64,000 bases of DNA from DSBG01 sp049975365 (GTDB lineage Bacteria > Desulfobacterota > Desulfomonilia > UBA1062): NCBI GenBank assembly GCA_049975365.1, contig JBNGDS010000005.1, positions 1 to 64,000 of the forward strand, read 5' to 3'. Under the pieces are notes generated by a model that made no database searches, had not been told where the DNA came from, and worked only from the letters and a program-made list of their open reading frames with translations. The position numbers and the translations under genes are program-made. Position 1 is the stretch's first letter, and each line of letters begins with the position of its first letter. Below, one piece after another: positions 55,334-63,244 of the stretch.

Positions 55334-56176
55334 TCATACACTGGCCTCTATGCCCACATCGGCTGTCTCGCCGAGGTACGCTTTGATCACATCCGGGTGA
55401 TCCTGGATTTCTTCCGGAAGACCTTCTGCCAGTTTCTCTCCGAAATTCAATACAACGATCCTCTCGGAAATGCTCATAACGATAGACATGTCGTGCTCTA
55501 CCAAGATCATGGTCTGGCCCCAACCGCCGTGGAGTTCCATGAGGAATCTGACCATATCCTCCTTTTCTTCAAGAGTCATCCCGGCAAACGGCTCGTCGAG
55601 GACCAGCAGACTGGGCTCCAGGGCAAGCGCCCTACCCAGTTCAACGCGTTTCCTCATGCCATAGGGGAGAGATCCAACCAGCTCCTTTCTGACGGATTGG
55701 ATCTCGAGGAAATCTATGATCTCCTCGAGGATCTCACGGTGGCGTATTTCCTCCTTTCGTACAGACGGCAGGAAGAGCCCTGCACCGGGAAGGGTATACC
55801 TGCAGTGGATGTGACGGGCCAGCTGCATGTTCTGGAGCACAGTCATCCCGGGGAAGAGCTCGATGTTTTGAAAGGTCCGACCAATCCCAAGCCGGGTAAG
55901 CTTGTGGGGATGGAGAGTCGAGATTGGAACCCCGTTAAAGGTGATTTCCCCCCCACTGGCACGATAGAATCCGGTGATACAGTTGAGCAGACTTGTCTTC
56001 CCTGCACCGTTCGGGCCGATCAAGGCGAACAACTCGCCGGTGTGGACCTGGAGATCGATGTCACTCAGGGCCTGTATCCCCCCAAAGGAGAGATACAGGC
56101 CGCTGATGACGAGCTCTGCCGTCTTTTTCCCGGCCTCACCGGTAAATATTCTCGGTTGCCCCCTGAATGCCCTCAC
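55334..56176 (-). CDS. livG: Branched-chain-type ABC transporter ATP-binding protein LivG
   Basis: A 280-residue ABC ATPase with Walker A LIGPNGAGKTS, RTFQNIELFPGMTVLQNM around the Q-loop, signature LPYGMRKRVELGRALA, Walker B LLVLDEPFAGM and the LivG-type ending EEIQDHPDVIKAYLG. GTG 56176 is preceded by GGGAGA at a good distance. It lies 15 bases after the binding-protein gene. Confidence 0.92.
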   Translation of the reverse strand: MRAFRGQPRIFTGEAGKKTAELVISGLYLSFGGIQALSDIDLQVHTGELFALIGPNGAGKTSLLNCITGFYRASGGEITFNGVPISTLHPHKLTRLGIGRTFQNIELFPGMTVLQNMQLARHIHCRYTLPGAGLFLPSVRKEEIRHREILEEIIDFLEIQSVRKELVGSLPYGMRKRVELGRALALEPSLLVLDEPFAGMTLEEKEDMVRFLMELHGGWGQTMILVEHDMSIVMSISERIVVLNFGEKLAEGLPEEIQDHPDVIKAYLGETADVGIEASV

Positions 56177-56190
56177 AGAGAAATCTCCCG

Positions 56191-57399
56191 TTACTTCACC
56201 AGCTCGATCGTGTCTTTGCCGGGGACAAAGAAGTTGGTCAGCGGAGTGAAACTTCCATCTTCGTGAATCTGCACGATCCGAGCCGTGAAGGATGCACCGT
56301 GATCTTCCGGGGTATAGGTGACAGGGGGGACAATTCCTCCGAAATCCTCTCCGGTGAAGGTTTCGAGGGCCTTATTGACAGTCTCGGGCGTAATCTCACC
56401 GAATTTCTCCTGCGCCCTCAGGAACGCACGCTCCATGATCATGCCGACAACCACCCCCTCCCAGTAAGCGGCATCGAAGGACTCGACTGTCTTGTATCTC
56501 TGCCACAGCTCTTTCAGGACCTGGATGCCGGGGGTGTCGTCAGAGGGGAGCCCTCCCGGGAACTGCATCTTCACCCGATCACGGAGGAGGTCTTTCCCCA
56601 TCTTGAAGAAGTCGGGATCAGTGGAGGTCCAGGTGCCCATGAACACTGGATCGTAGCCGATACGATCGGCGCTTTTCAGTGCACTGATGATTGCTGCGGG
56701 AAGCATCTGCATGAAGACGTACTCAGCCCCACTCGCCTTGAGACGGAGCATCTCGGTCGTGAGATCTACGGTCTGGGGAGGGAATTCCTCGACAGCGACG
56801 ATTTCAATGTTTTTCTGCTTCGCATACTCCATACTGGGCTTGTGGATGGATCGGCCGTAGGCATTGTTCCAGGTGAGCAGCCCCACCTTTGGAGGCGTGC
56901 CACCGGTATGGATTGCCGAGATGTACTCCAGAACTGCAGAACAGTCGAGCTTGTAGCTGCCGAACGGGAGGTACATGTAGTCGATGGGTGGTTCCAGGAT
57001 CTCCCACCCCGTGGAATAGTTGATGGTGGGGATCTTGTACTTCTGAATCAGGGGTTTAACTGCGATACCCGCCCCTGTGCTCCAGGTGGCGATCATGTCA
57101 ACCTTGTCCTGAACAGCGAATTTTTTCACTGCAGCAACCGCCTCGGGTATCTTGTACCCGGTATCTACAAGGATCAGATCCAGGGTTTGGCCATTGACCC
57201 CTCCCTTGACCTCATTCACGTACCTGAAGTAGTCCTGGTGTCCCTTTGCATGGAACTGACCCCACGTGGATGCAGGACCAGTCAGGTTGATAGCTGCCCC
57301 AACCTTGATGCTCTCTGCATGGACAGTCACTGATATCAGCAAGCAGAGCATCACCGCCAGTAGCCCGATAGATACATCCTGTCTCACACACCTGCTCAT
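56191..57399 (-). CDS. livK: Branched-chain-type ABC transporter substrate-binding protein
   Basis: A 402-residue periplasmic type I binding protein. A signal peptide with hydrophobic core GLLAVMLCLLISVTVHA is followed by ESIKVGAAINLTGPASTWG, the start of the mature lobe; DTGYKIPEAVAAVKKFAVQDKVDMI and GLLTWNNAYGRS are typical of this family. ATG 57399 is preceded by GGAGGGG and gives a normal signal peptide; ATG 57438, also with a fair ribosome site, would add 13 residues. Its transcription is probably controlled by the leader just upstream. The ligand is unknown; an aromatic amino acid or acid is inferred. Confidence 0.9.
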   Translation of the reverse strand: MSRCVRQDVSIGLLAVMLCLLISVTVHAESIKVGAAINLTGPASTWGQFHAKGHQDYFRYVNEVKGGVNGQTLDLILVDTGYKIPEAVAAVKKFAVQDKVDMIATWSTGAGIAVKPLIQKYKIPTINYSTGWEILEPPIDYMYLPFGSYKLDCSAVLEYISAIHTGGTPPKVGLLTWNNAYGRSIHKPSMEYAKQKNIEIVAVEEFPPQTVDLTTEMLRLKASGAEYVFMQMLPAAIISALKSADRIGYDPVFMGTWTSTDPDFFKMGKDLLRDRVKMQFPGGLPSDDTPGIQVLKELWQRYKTVESFDAAYWEGVVVGMIMERAFLRAQEKFGEITPETVNKALETFTGEDFGGIVPPVTYTPEDHGASFTARIVQIHEDGSFTPLTNFFVPGKDTIELVK

Positions 57400-57467
57400 C
57401 TTTCCCCTCCTGTAACGCGTTTTTTCACTGCTTCCCATGTTCTTCTCCCTTCCGATGCAACGTGCAT

Positions 57468-57514
57468 AAAAAAAAAGCCGTAGGTAGACGCCATCGGTCT
57501 ACCTACGGCTTTTT
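57468..57514 (-). terminator. Attenuator terminator upstream of livK
   Basis: On the minus strand, arms at 57497-57514 and 57472-57489 form an 18-pair perfect repeat (core GCCGTAGGTAGAC / GTCTACCTACGGC) with a 7-base loop and a run of nine Ts at 57476-57468. It stops transcription before the transporter genes unless an alternative fold forms. Confidence 0.9.
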
Positions 57515-57539
57515 CTCTCGAATTAGATCTCAGCCCGGC

Positions 57540-57548
57540 AGGTAGACC
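57540..57548 (-). promoter_or_regulatory. Antiterminator element of the Phe leader
   Basis: GGUCUACCU on the minus strand, an exact complement of AGGUAGACC at 57496-57504 in the terminator's 5' arm. It lies directly at and after the leader peptide's stop codon. Confidence 0.7.
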
Positions 57549-57616
57549 TATTCGAAAAAGAAAAAGCTAAAGAAACCCTGTACGGGTGTATCTACATTCT
57601 TTTCTGCCATAGACAT
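57548..57616 (-). CDS. Phenylalanine-rich leader peptide
   Basis: A 22-codon frame on the minus strand from ATG 57616 (with AAGGG just upstream) to TAG 57550-57548. It starts MSMAEKNVDTPVQG and goes on FFSFFFFE: six Phe codons among seven, placed directly before the RNA stems of the attenuator. This is the arrangement of the pheA and pheST leaders in enterobacteria. A second ATG at 57610 is in frame. It is too short for usual gene calling. Confidence 0.8.
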   Translation of the reverse strand: MSMAEKNVDTPVQGFFSFFFFE

Positions 57617-57791
57617 GATCCCTTAAAGAATTCAGTACGAGAAGTCAAGTGAAATCTAGACCACAGATATTCTCCTGGTACTGGTGCACGGGCTGAGAAC
57701 TGAGGGCTCCTCGTGGAGCAGACGCATCCATATGGTCTTTATGTAGAATCAAATGTGATTCCGCACATGTTTGCCGTGGCCTCTTGATCTG

Positions 57792-58709
57792 TCAGATGAC
57801 GGACGGGACAGACCGGTAGTGAGCCTCCCGCTTGTGAGAAGACAGAGCGAGGAACGAGTTGATCACCTGAAGCATAGTCTCCCTCTCCGTTCCCAGACGC
57901 CCTGCCACCTGCAGGTAATTGTTGGCGTGATCGCAGGTAAAGTATGTCCTGTCCGCTCTCAGGAGCGAGAGGAGATCTCTCAGTTCGATGACGGTTCCCT
58001 CTGGAGTCTGCTCGGTGAATTCCCCTGCGTGGACCTTTTCCATGAGGCGGGAGGCAGGGTGAATCCAGAGTCTCCTGACTCGAACAAAGTGCGGGGCCAC
58101 CAGATTGATGACCTGTGCAGAGCCTTCCACATGGTCCTTCCACATCTCCTGTCCACCGAGGCCTAAAAGGAAGTAGTAGCTCAGTTCGAGACCGGATTCC
58201 ATGGTCTTCTGCCCCGCTTCAATGAGTTGTGTTGAGCGTGTTCCTTTCTTGTGGAACCGCAGGACCATGTCGGAACCGCTCTCCATCCCGACGTGAACCC
58301 TGTCAAGCCCGGAGGAGTGAATATCTATGAGTTCCTGAGGAGATTTCTTCCACAGGCTGGACGCCCTACCATAGGAGGTCACCCGTTTGAGGGAGGGAAA
58401 TGTTTTTCGCAGATGGGTCAGAACCGTGACCAAAAACTCTGTGGAGAGATCGAATGGATTTGCATCACCCAGAAACGCAGTGGTGAACACATCGCCGTAC
58501 ATGTCCCTGAATGCATCGATATCCGCGATCACATCGCCGAGTGCACGCTCGGAATGCTGGACCCCGAAGAGGTCGTAGATGCCGCAGAAGAGGCAGCGGT
58601 TCCAGTTGCACCCCCGTACGGTGCGAATCAGAAGACTGCCTGCCTCACTCGGTGGACGAATGACCAGCTGTTCAGGAATATGCATTGTCTTGTTATAGGG
58701 TGCAGACAT
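57792..58709 (-). CDS. Radical SAM protein with CX4CX2C motif (first paralogue)
   Basis: About 305 residues. The cluster cysteines sit in RGCNWNRCLFCGIYDLFG (Cys34, Cys39, Cys42), which is CX4CX2C rather than the usual CX3CX2C. The opening RPPSEAGSLLIRT and later VHVGMESGSDMVLRFHKKG and YFLLGLGGQE match a COG1032/HemN-like group. The function is unknown. Its start is unsure: ATG 58709 lacks a good ribosome site; ATG 58685 is possible. It resembles the gene at 61047-61925. Confidence 0.8.
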   Translation of the reverse strand: MSAPYNKTMHIPEQLVIRPPSEAGSLLIRTVRGCNWNRCLFCGIYDLFGVQHSERALGDVIADIDAFRDMYGDVFTTAFLGDANPFDLSTEFLVTVLTHLRKTFPSLKRVTSYGRASSLWKKSPQELIDIHSSGLDRVHVGMESGSDMVLRFHKKGTRSTQLIEAGQKTMESGLELSYYFLLGLGGQEMWKDHVEGSAQVINLVAPHFVRVRRLWIHPASRLMEKVHAGEFTEQTPEGTVIELRDLLSLLRADRTYFTCDHANNYLQVAGRLGTERETMLQVINSFLALSSHKREAHYRSVPSVI

Positions 58710-58874
58710 TTTTTGGTCAAGCAATGATCCGGGAGCGGATCAATTGAGCAGATACGTGCCTTGGAAAAGGCCTGGTCAGTGGCATCGAAGTGAAAATAAG
58801 AGGAGACACACCTGCATGAAGCTGAAGTTCCCTGAAAAGGCCGGTACGATCATTTTGTTCACATATGATGGAAG

Positions 58875-59285
58875 ATGGTGTACAGGAAATACGTGAAGAT
58901 CTGCTACGAGCCCATCGGCATTCTGCACACAGGACTCACGGGGCTCGCCGATGCCCCAAAGTTCTACACGGAGTCACACTACTCCGGGGTTATCGAGGTC
59001 TATCCAGCATTCGAGCAGGGCCTTACAGGTCTTGGTTCCCGTGATCAGATCGTCGTGCTCTTCCACTTTCACCTCTCACAGGGCTATGAACTCCTGCAGC
59101 GACGCAGGGGAGCGGGAGAGATCACGGGGGTATTCAATCTCTGTTCCCCGATGCGCCCCAATCCCATCGGCATGTCCATTCTGAAGCTTGTTTCCATTCA
59201 GGGATGCAAGGTATTCGTTGAAGGAGTGGACATGGTGGATGGAACCCCGATCCTGGATATCAAACCGTACACCCCGTTCCAATGA
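58875..59285 (+). CDS. trmO: tRNA t6A37 methyltransferase TrmO-like protein
   Basis: A 136-residue TsaA/VirR-family protein. TrmO methylates the N6-threonylcarbamoyl-adenosine at position 37 of tRNA-Thr using SAM. The family marks SPMRPNPIGMSILKL (about 95) and GVDMVDGTPILDIKPY near the end are present; only the core beta-barrel is present, without the C-terminal extension of E. coli TrmO. The start region is clear at ATG 58875 but the ribosome site (GGAAG) is weak. It is divergent from the first radical SAM paralogue. Confidence 0.85.
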   Translation: MVYRKYVKICYEPIGILHTGLTGLADAPKFYTESHYSGVIEVYPAFEQGLTGLGSRDQIVVLFHFHLSQGYELLQRRRGAGEITGVFNLCSPMRPNPIGMSILKLVSIQGCKVFVEGVDMVDGTPILDIKPYTPFQ

Positions 59286-59383
59286 GCTCTTTCCACGCCG
59301 TGCCATGGTGCAGTGCTCGAATATGGATTGAATTTTTCAGCCTGATGTGGTTTTAAGCTTGTGATGATTCCTGGCAGCTGGGG

Positions 59384-61036
59384 GTGTACTTGATCTATAC
59401 GATGCTACTCGCTACGCTCGGCGGCCTGGGGCTGTTCCTCTTCGGCATGCATATCATGTCCGATTCTCTCCAAAAGATTGCGGGCCTCAGGTTGCGGAGA
59501 ATCCTAGAAAAACTCACGACGAACCGTATTGTTGCAGTGCTTGCGGGGGCGGCCATTACATCCATTATTCAGAGCTCCTCTGCCACGACGGTCATGTCCG
59601 TAGGTCTCGTCAACGCCGGGCTGATGACCTTGAAGCAGGCAATCGGTGTCGTGATCGGTGCGAACATCGGCACGACGATCACGGCACAGATCATTGCCTT
59701 CAAGCTCACCGATATTGCACTGCCCCTCATCGGAGTGGGCATGTTCATGAAACTCCTGAGCAAGCGGGAAAAGGTGAAATACTGGGGGGATTTCTTCCTC
59801 GGTTTCGGGCTGCTTTTCTATGGCCTGCTGGTCATGAAGGAGGGTGTACAACCGCTCCAGGCAGCTCCCTGGGTGAGTGATTTCTTTATCCATTTTTCCA
59901 AGAATCCTCTGTGGGGAGTTCTCGTGGGCACGCTTATCACGATGCTTTTCCAGAGCAGTTCTGCCACCGTGGGGCTCGTAATCGCCCTTGCCTCCAGCGG
60001 AGTCCTCGAGTTTACGGGAGCAGCCGCTCTCGTGCTGGGGGATAACATCGGGACAACGATCACGGCCCAGCTCTCCTCCATCGGCACCAATGTTCCCGCA
60101 AAGCGGGTGGCCAGGTCGCACCTGCTCTTCAACCTCTTCGGCGTCTGCATCATTCTGCTCATATTCCCGGCCTATGTCCGGTTTGTTGATTTCATCACGC
60201 CGGGTGATCCCATGCAGGTGATCAACGGCAATCTTCCCTACAGCGCTCGTCATATTGCGAACTTTCACACCCTGTTCAATGTCACGAACAGTTTCATCTT
60301 TATTCCGCTCATGGGCGTGCTCGCCAGGCTGTCGACATATCTTGCCCCCGGAGAGATCATCTCGAGGGTCTTCCGCCTGGAATCGCTCGACGAACGGATA
60401 TTCGAAACCCCATCCATCGCCCTCGACGAGGCTCGACAGGAAATCGAGTATATGGGAAAAGAAGTTTTTTCCATGCTGGAAATTACGGAAAAGCCCCTGA
60501 TCGAGAACACCGGAACAGACAAGATCCTCTCAGAAGTCATGGAAAAGGAGGACCTGGTAGATGCCCTCCAGAAGGAGATCAATACCTACCTCACCGAGCT
60601 TTCGAGACAGTACATCACCGAAGACCAGTCCAAAGAAATCTTTTCCATGATGCACATGGTCAGCAATCTCGAGAGGATCGCTGATCACTGCGAGAGCATT
60701 GCCAAGCTCTGCAAGAAGAGAAACGAATTCGGGATCGTGTTCTCTGAAGACGGGAACAAGGACATGTACCAGATCTACCACCATACCCTTGAGTACCTCA
60801 GGACTATCATGAAGGCCCTCAAGAAATCCCCAGAAAACCTCATGGATCTTGTCAGGAGCTTCGAGCCCAAGCTCAATACCATGCGGTGGGAGATGCGGGT
60901 GAACCACATGGAGCGCCTCAAAACTTCGGTGTGCAATGCAGACGCCGGTCTGGTATATGTCGATATGCTCACCAGCTTTGAAAAGATAGGAGATCACGCA
61001 TACAACATCGCGGAATCCCTGTCGGGGATAAAGTAA
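59384..61036 (+). CDS. Na+/phosphate cotransporter (NptA/PNaS) with PhoU-like domain
   Basis: 550 residues: the N-terminal half holds two inverted membrane repeats, each with the QSSSAT signature (about 62 and 190), QSSSATTVMSVGLVNAG and QSSSATVGLVIALASSG. The C-terminal 200 residues form a PhoU-like helical bundle with ITEDQSKEIFSMMHMVSNLERIADHCESI. It imports phosphate with sodium or acts as an overflow valve. The start is GTG 59384; ATG 59402 is also possible. It is followed by a radical SAM gene after 10 bases. Confidence 0.93.
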   Translation: MYLIYTMLLATLGGLGLFLFGMHIMSDSLQKIAGLRLRRILEKLTTNRIVAVLAGAAITSIIQSSSATTVMSVGLVNAGLMTLKQAIGVVIGANIGTTITAQIIAFKLTDIALPLIGVGMFMKLLSKREKVKYWGDFFLGFGLLFYGLLVMKEGVQPLQAAPWVSDFFIHFSKNPLWGVLVGTLITMLFQSSSATVGLVIALASSGVLEFTGAAALVLGDNIGTTITAQLSSIGTNVPAKRVARSHLLFNLFGVCIILLIFPAYVRFVDFITPGDPMQVINGNLPYSARHIANFHTLFNVTNSFIFIPLMGVLARLSTYLAPGEIISRVFRLESLDERIFETPSIALDEARQEIEYMGKEVFSMLEITEKPLIENTGTDKILSEVMEKEDLVDALQKEINTYLTELSRQYITEDQSKEIFSMMHMVSNLERIADHCESIAKLCKKRNEFGIVFSEDGNKDMYQIYHHTLEYLRTIMKALKKSPENLMDLVRSFEPKLNTMRWEMRVNHMERLKTSVCNADAGLVYVDMLTSFEKIGDHAYNIAESLSGIK

Positions 61037-61046
61037 GGAGAATCCT

Positions 61047-61925
61047 ATGCAGTACGACATGCCATTGTTCAGGCCCCCTTCGGAAGCGCGGTCACTCATC
61101 TTCCAGGTCACACTGGGCTGTTCCTGGAACAAGTGCCTGTTCTGTGCCATGTACAAGACGAAACAGTACGTTGTCAGGCCATGGGAGGAAGTCGAGAAGG
61201 ATATTATCGAGATGTCATGGCTCTATCCCGGCACCAGGAAGGTCTTCCTCGCCGACGGAGATCCACTGAATGCCCCTACAGACTTTCTCATCAAGGTGCT
61301 CGACCTCCTGAACGAACGGTTTCCCTCCCTTGAGCGGGTGAGCACCTATGCCGGGCCCACGAACCTCAAGGAAAAGAGCCTTGAAGAACTCAAGGAGTTG
61401 AGAAAACGGAAACTTGACGTTGTTTACCTCGGAATCGAGACCGGAAACGACGCCCTGCTCAAGAAGATCAAAAAAGGAGCGACGTCCTCGCACATCATCG
61501 AGGGATCAAGAAAAGCCATTGATGCGGGCCTTCGCATGTCCACGTTCATCATTCTGGGTCTGGGGGGTGTTGACGGGAGCTATGAGCACGCGAAGGATTC
61601 TGCCCGGGTGGCGAACGCCATAGATCCTCACTTCCTGGCAACGCTCACCCTCATGCTCGGTCCCTACGAGGATATCTATGAGAAAAAGATCATGGGCGGT
61701 GGCTTCAAGCTTATCGACATGAGGCAGAGCCTTCAGGAACTGAGGTGGTTTGTTGAAGACCTCGAACTGACTGGCTGCAAATTCGGATCAGAGCATGCAT
61801 CGAACTACCTGCCGATCAGCGGGTATCTTCCTGGCGACAAGGAAGAGATCCTCAGGCTCATAGATCAGGCCCTTGCCCAACAGGATTCGGATCTGCTGAG
61901 GCCCGAGTGGGCACGGGGACTCTGA
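61047..61925 (+). CDS. Radical SAM protein with CX4CX2C motif (second paralogue)
   Basis: 292 residues. The opening FRPPSEARSLIFQVTLGCSWNKCLFCAMYK carries Cys25, Cys30 and Cys33 in CX4CX2C spacing. Then VFLADGDPLNAPTDFLIKVL, VYLGIETGNDALLKKIKKG and FIILGLGGVDGSYEHA follow, as in the COG1032-like radical SAM group. It is a clear paralogue of the gene at 57792-58709, but the C-terminal halves differ. Function unknown. ATG 61047 follows AAGGAG and lies 10 bases after the phosphate transporter gene. Confidence 0.85.
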   Translation: MQYDMPLFRPPSEARSLIFQVTLGCSWNKCLFCAMYKTKQYVVRPWEEVEKDIIEMSWLYPGTRKVFLADGDPLNAPTDFLIKVLDLLNERFPSLERVSTYAGPTNLKEKSLEELKELRKRKLDVVYLGIETGNDALLKKIKKGATSSHIIEGSRKAIDAGLRMSTFIILGLGGVDGSYEHAKDSARVANAIDPHFLATLTLMLGPYEDIYEKKIMGGGFKLIDMRQSLQELRWFVEDLELTGCKFGSEHASNYLPISGYLPGDKEEILRLIDQALAQQDSDLLRPEWARGL

Positions 61926-61975
61926 CGACGGATGTTCGAATGACTGAGCTGATAGGACCCTTCGGGAGGTGAGCT

Positions 61976-63244
61976 GTGGAGATTAAGGCGATACGCGGGA
62001 TGAACGACATTCTTCCCGAAGATATACCCAAGTGGCATCAGGTGGAGGAGATCACACGAACGATCTTTTCCCGCTACGGGTTTTCCGAGGTGAGGCCCCC
62101 GATTCTGGAGAGGACCGATCTCTTTTTCAGGGGAATCGGGGACGAGACCGACGTCGTCGAAAAACAGATGTACACCTTCACGGACAAATCCGGGACATCG
62201 ATCACCCTCCGTCCCGAGGCCACAGCGAGTGTTCTCCGGGCAGTCATTGAACACGGGCTGCTGAATAAAGACCCCATTCAGAAGCTCTATACAATCGGCC
62301 CCATGTTCCGCTATGAGCGGCCACAGAAGGGCAGGTACCGACAGTTCCACCAGATCAATGCCGAACGCCTGGGAGAAGATAGCCCCCTCGCCGATGCAGA
62401 GACACTTGCACTGGCGTATGATCTCGCTGCATCACTCCTCGGCAGAGATTCCCTTCTCATGGAGGTGAACTCCTTGGGGTGTAAAGGCTGCAGGCCTGCA
62501 TTCAAGAGTGCTCTGATTACATTTCTCGTTTCGCAGCAGGACCGGCTCTGCGAGGATTGCAGGCGGAGAATGAACAGCAATCCGTTACGGGTGCTGGATT
62601 GCAAGGTGATCTCCTGCAAGGATGCCGTGAAGGATGCGCCGGTGATGGAAGCGTTTCTCTGCACTGACTGCAGGACACATCACGATGCTGTCCTGGCTTC
62701 TCTGGATGCATTTGGGGTCAGCTATACGAAAAATGTCAGGCTCGTTCGGGGCCTTGATTACTACACCAGGACAACCTTCGAAATCAGTGCATCGGGCCTG
62801 GGGTCGCAGAATGCGGTCGCCGGCGGCGGCAGATATGATGATCTGCTGGCCATCCTGGGAGGACCGGAGGTGGGAGGCATCGGGTTTGCCTTCGGCATTG
62901 AGCGTCTTCTCCTGCTCATGGAGAGACAGACGGAGAAGGTGAACGGCTGTTTTGTCGTGATTCAGGCCATCCCAGAGATACAGAGTAAGGCCCTCTCGCT
63001 CATCGCTGAGCTGAGAGCAGGCGGCATCAGGGCAGAAGCCGCGTTCGGCAGGAGCTTCAAGGCCCAGATGCGCAGGGCGGACAAGGCGAACTACCCGCTG
63101 TGCATCATTCTCGGTGAGAATGAGGTTGCCACACACACCCTCACCATAAAAGACATGGATACAGCCACGCAGCGCACGATCGATCGCAGGAATGCCATTG
63201 GGGAGATACACGCACTGCTTTCTGGAAAGGATGATGAAGCGTGA
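61976..63244 (+). CDS. hisS: Histidyl-tRNA synthetase
   Basis: A 422-residue class II synthetase. Motif 1 is near EVRPPILERTDLFFRGIGDETD, motif 2 includes MFRYERPQKGRYRQFHQ and the HisA box LVRGLDYYTRTTFE; motif 3 is GGIGFAFGIERLLLL. The C-terminal anticodon-binding domain follows. The start is GTG 61976 after GGGAGGT. The stop overlaps the aspS start by 4 bases. Confidence 0.97.
   Translation: MEIKAIRGMNDILPEDIPKWHQVEEITRTIFSRYGFSEVRPPILERTDLFFRGIGDETDVVEKQMYTFTDKSGTSITLRPEATASVLRAVIEHGLLNKDPIQKLYTIGPMFRYERPQKGRYRQFHQINAERLGEDSPLADAETLALAYDLAASLLGRDSLLMEVNSLGCKGCRPAFKSALITFLVSQQDRLCEDCRRRMNSNPLRVLDCKVISCKDAVKDAPVMEAFLCTDCRTHHDAVLASLDAFGVSYTKNVRLVRGLDYYTRTTFEISASGLGSQNAVAGGGRYDDLLAILGGPEVGGIGFAFGIERLLLLMERQTEKVNGCFVVIQAIPEIQSKALSLIAELRAGGIRAEAAFGRSFKAQMRRADKANYPLCIILGENEVATHTLTIKDMDTATQRTIDRRNAIGEIHALLSGKDDEA

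Larger units (their letters stand above)
57468..57616 (-). promoter_or_regulatory. Phenylalanine-type transcription attenuator
   Basis: Three elements can pair in exclusive ways. A protector hairpin joins 57544-57554 with 57519-57530 (11 pairs, one bulge) and starts at the last base of the last Phe codon. The segment GGUCUACCU (57548-57540) is complementary over 9 bases to AGGUAGACC (57504-57496), the 5' arm of the terminator, giving an antiterminator. The terminator itself is 57514-57468. A ribosome stalled on the Phe codons would melt the protector and favour the antiterminator. The model is inferred from base pairing only. Confidence 0.75.

Noticed and set aside
56167..57333. 388-codon plus-strand frame
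   Set aside because: It lies antisense to livK, has no recognisable motifs and livK is certain.
57620..57660. TTGACT on the minus strand as the leader promoter
   Set aside because: No acceptable -10 box lies at the right distance, and the transcript would start too close to the leader ATG. The true promoter was not found.
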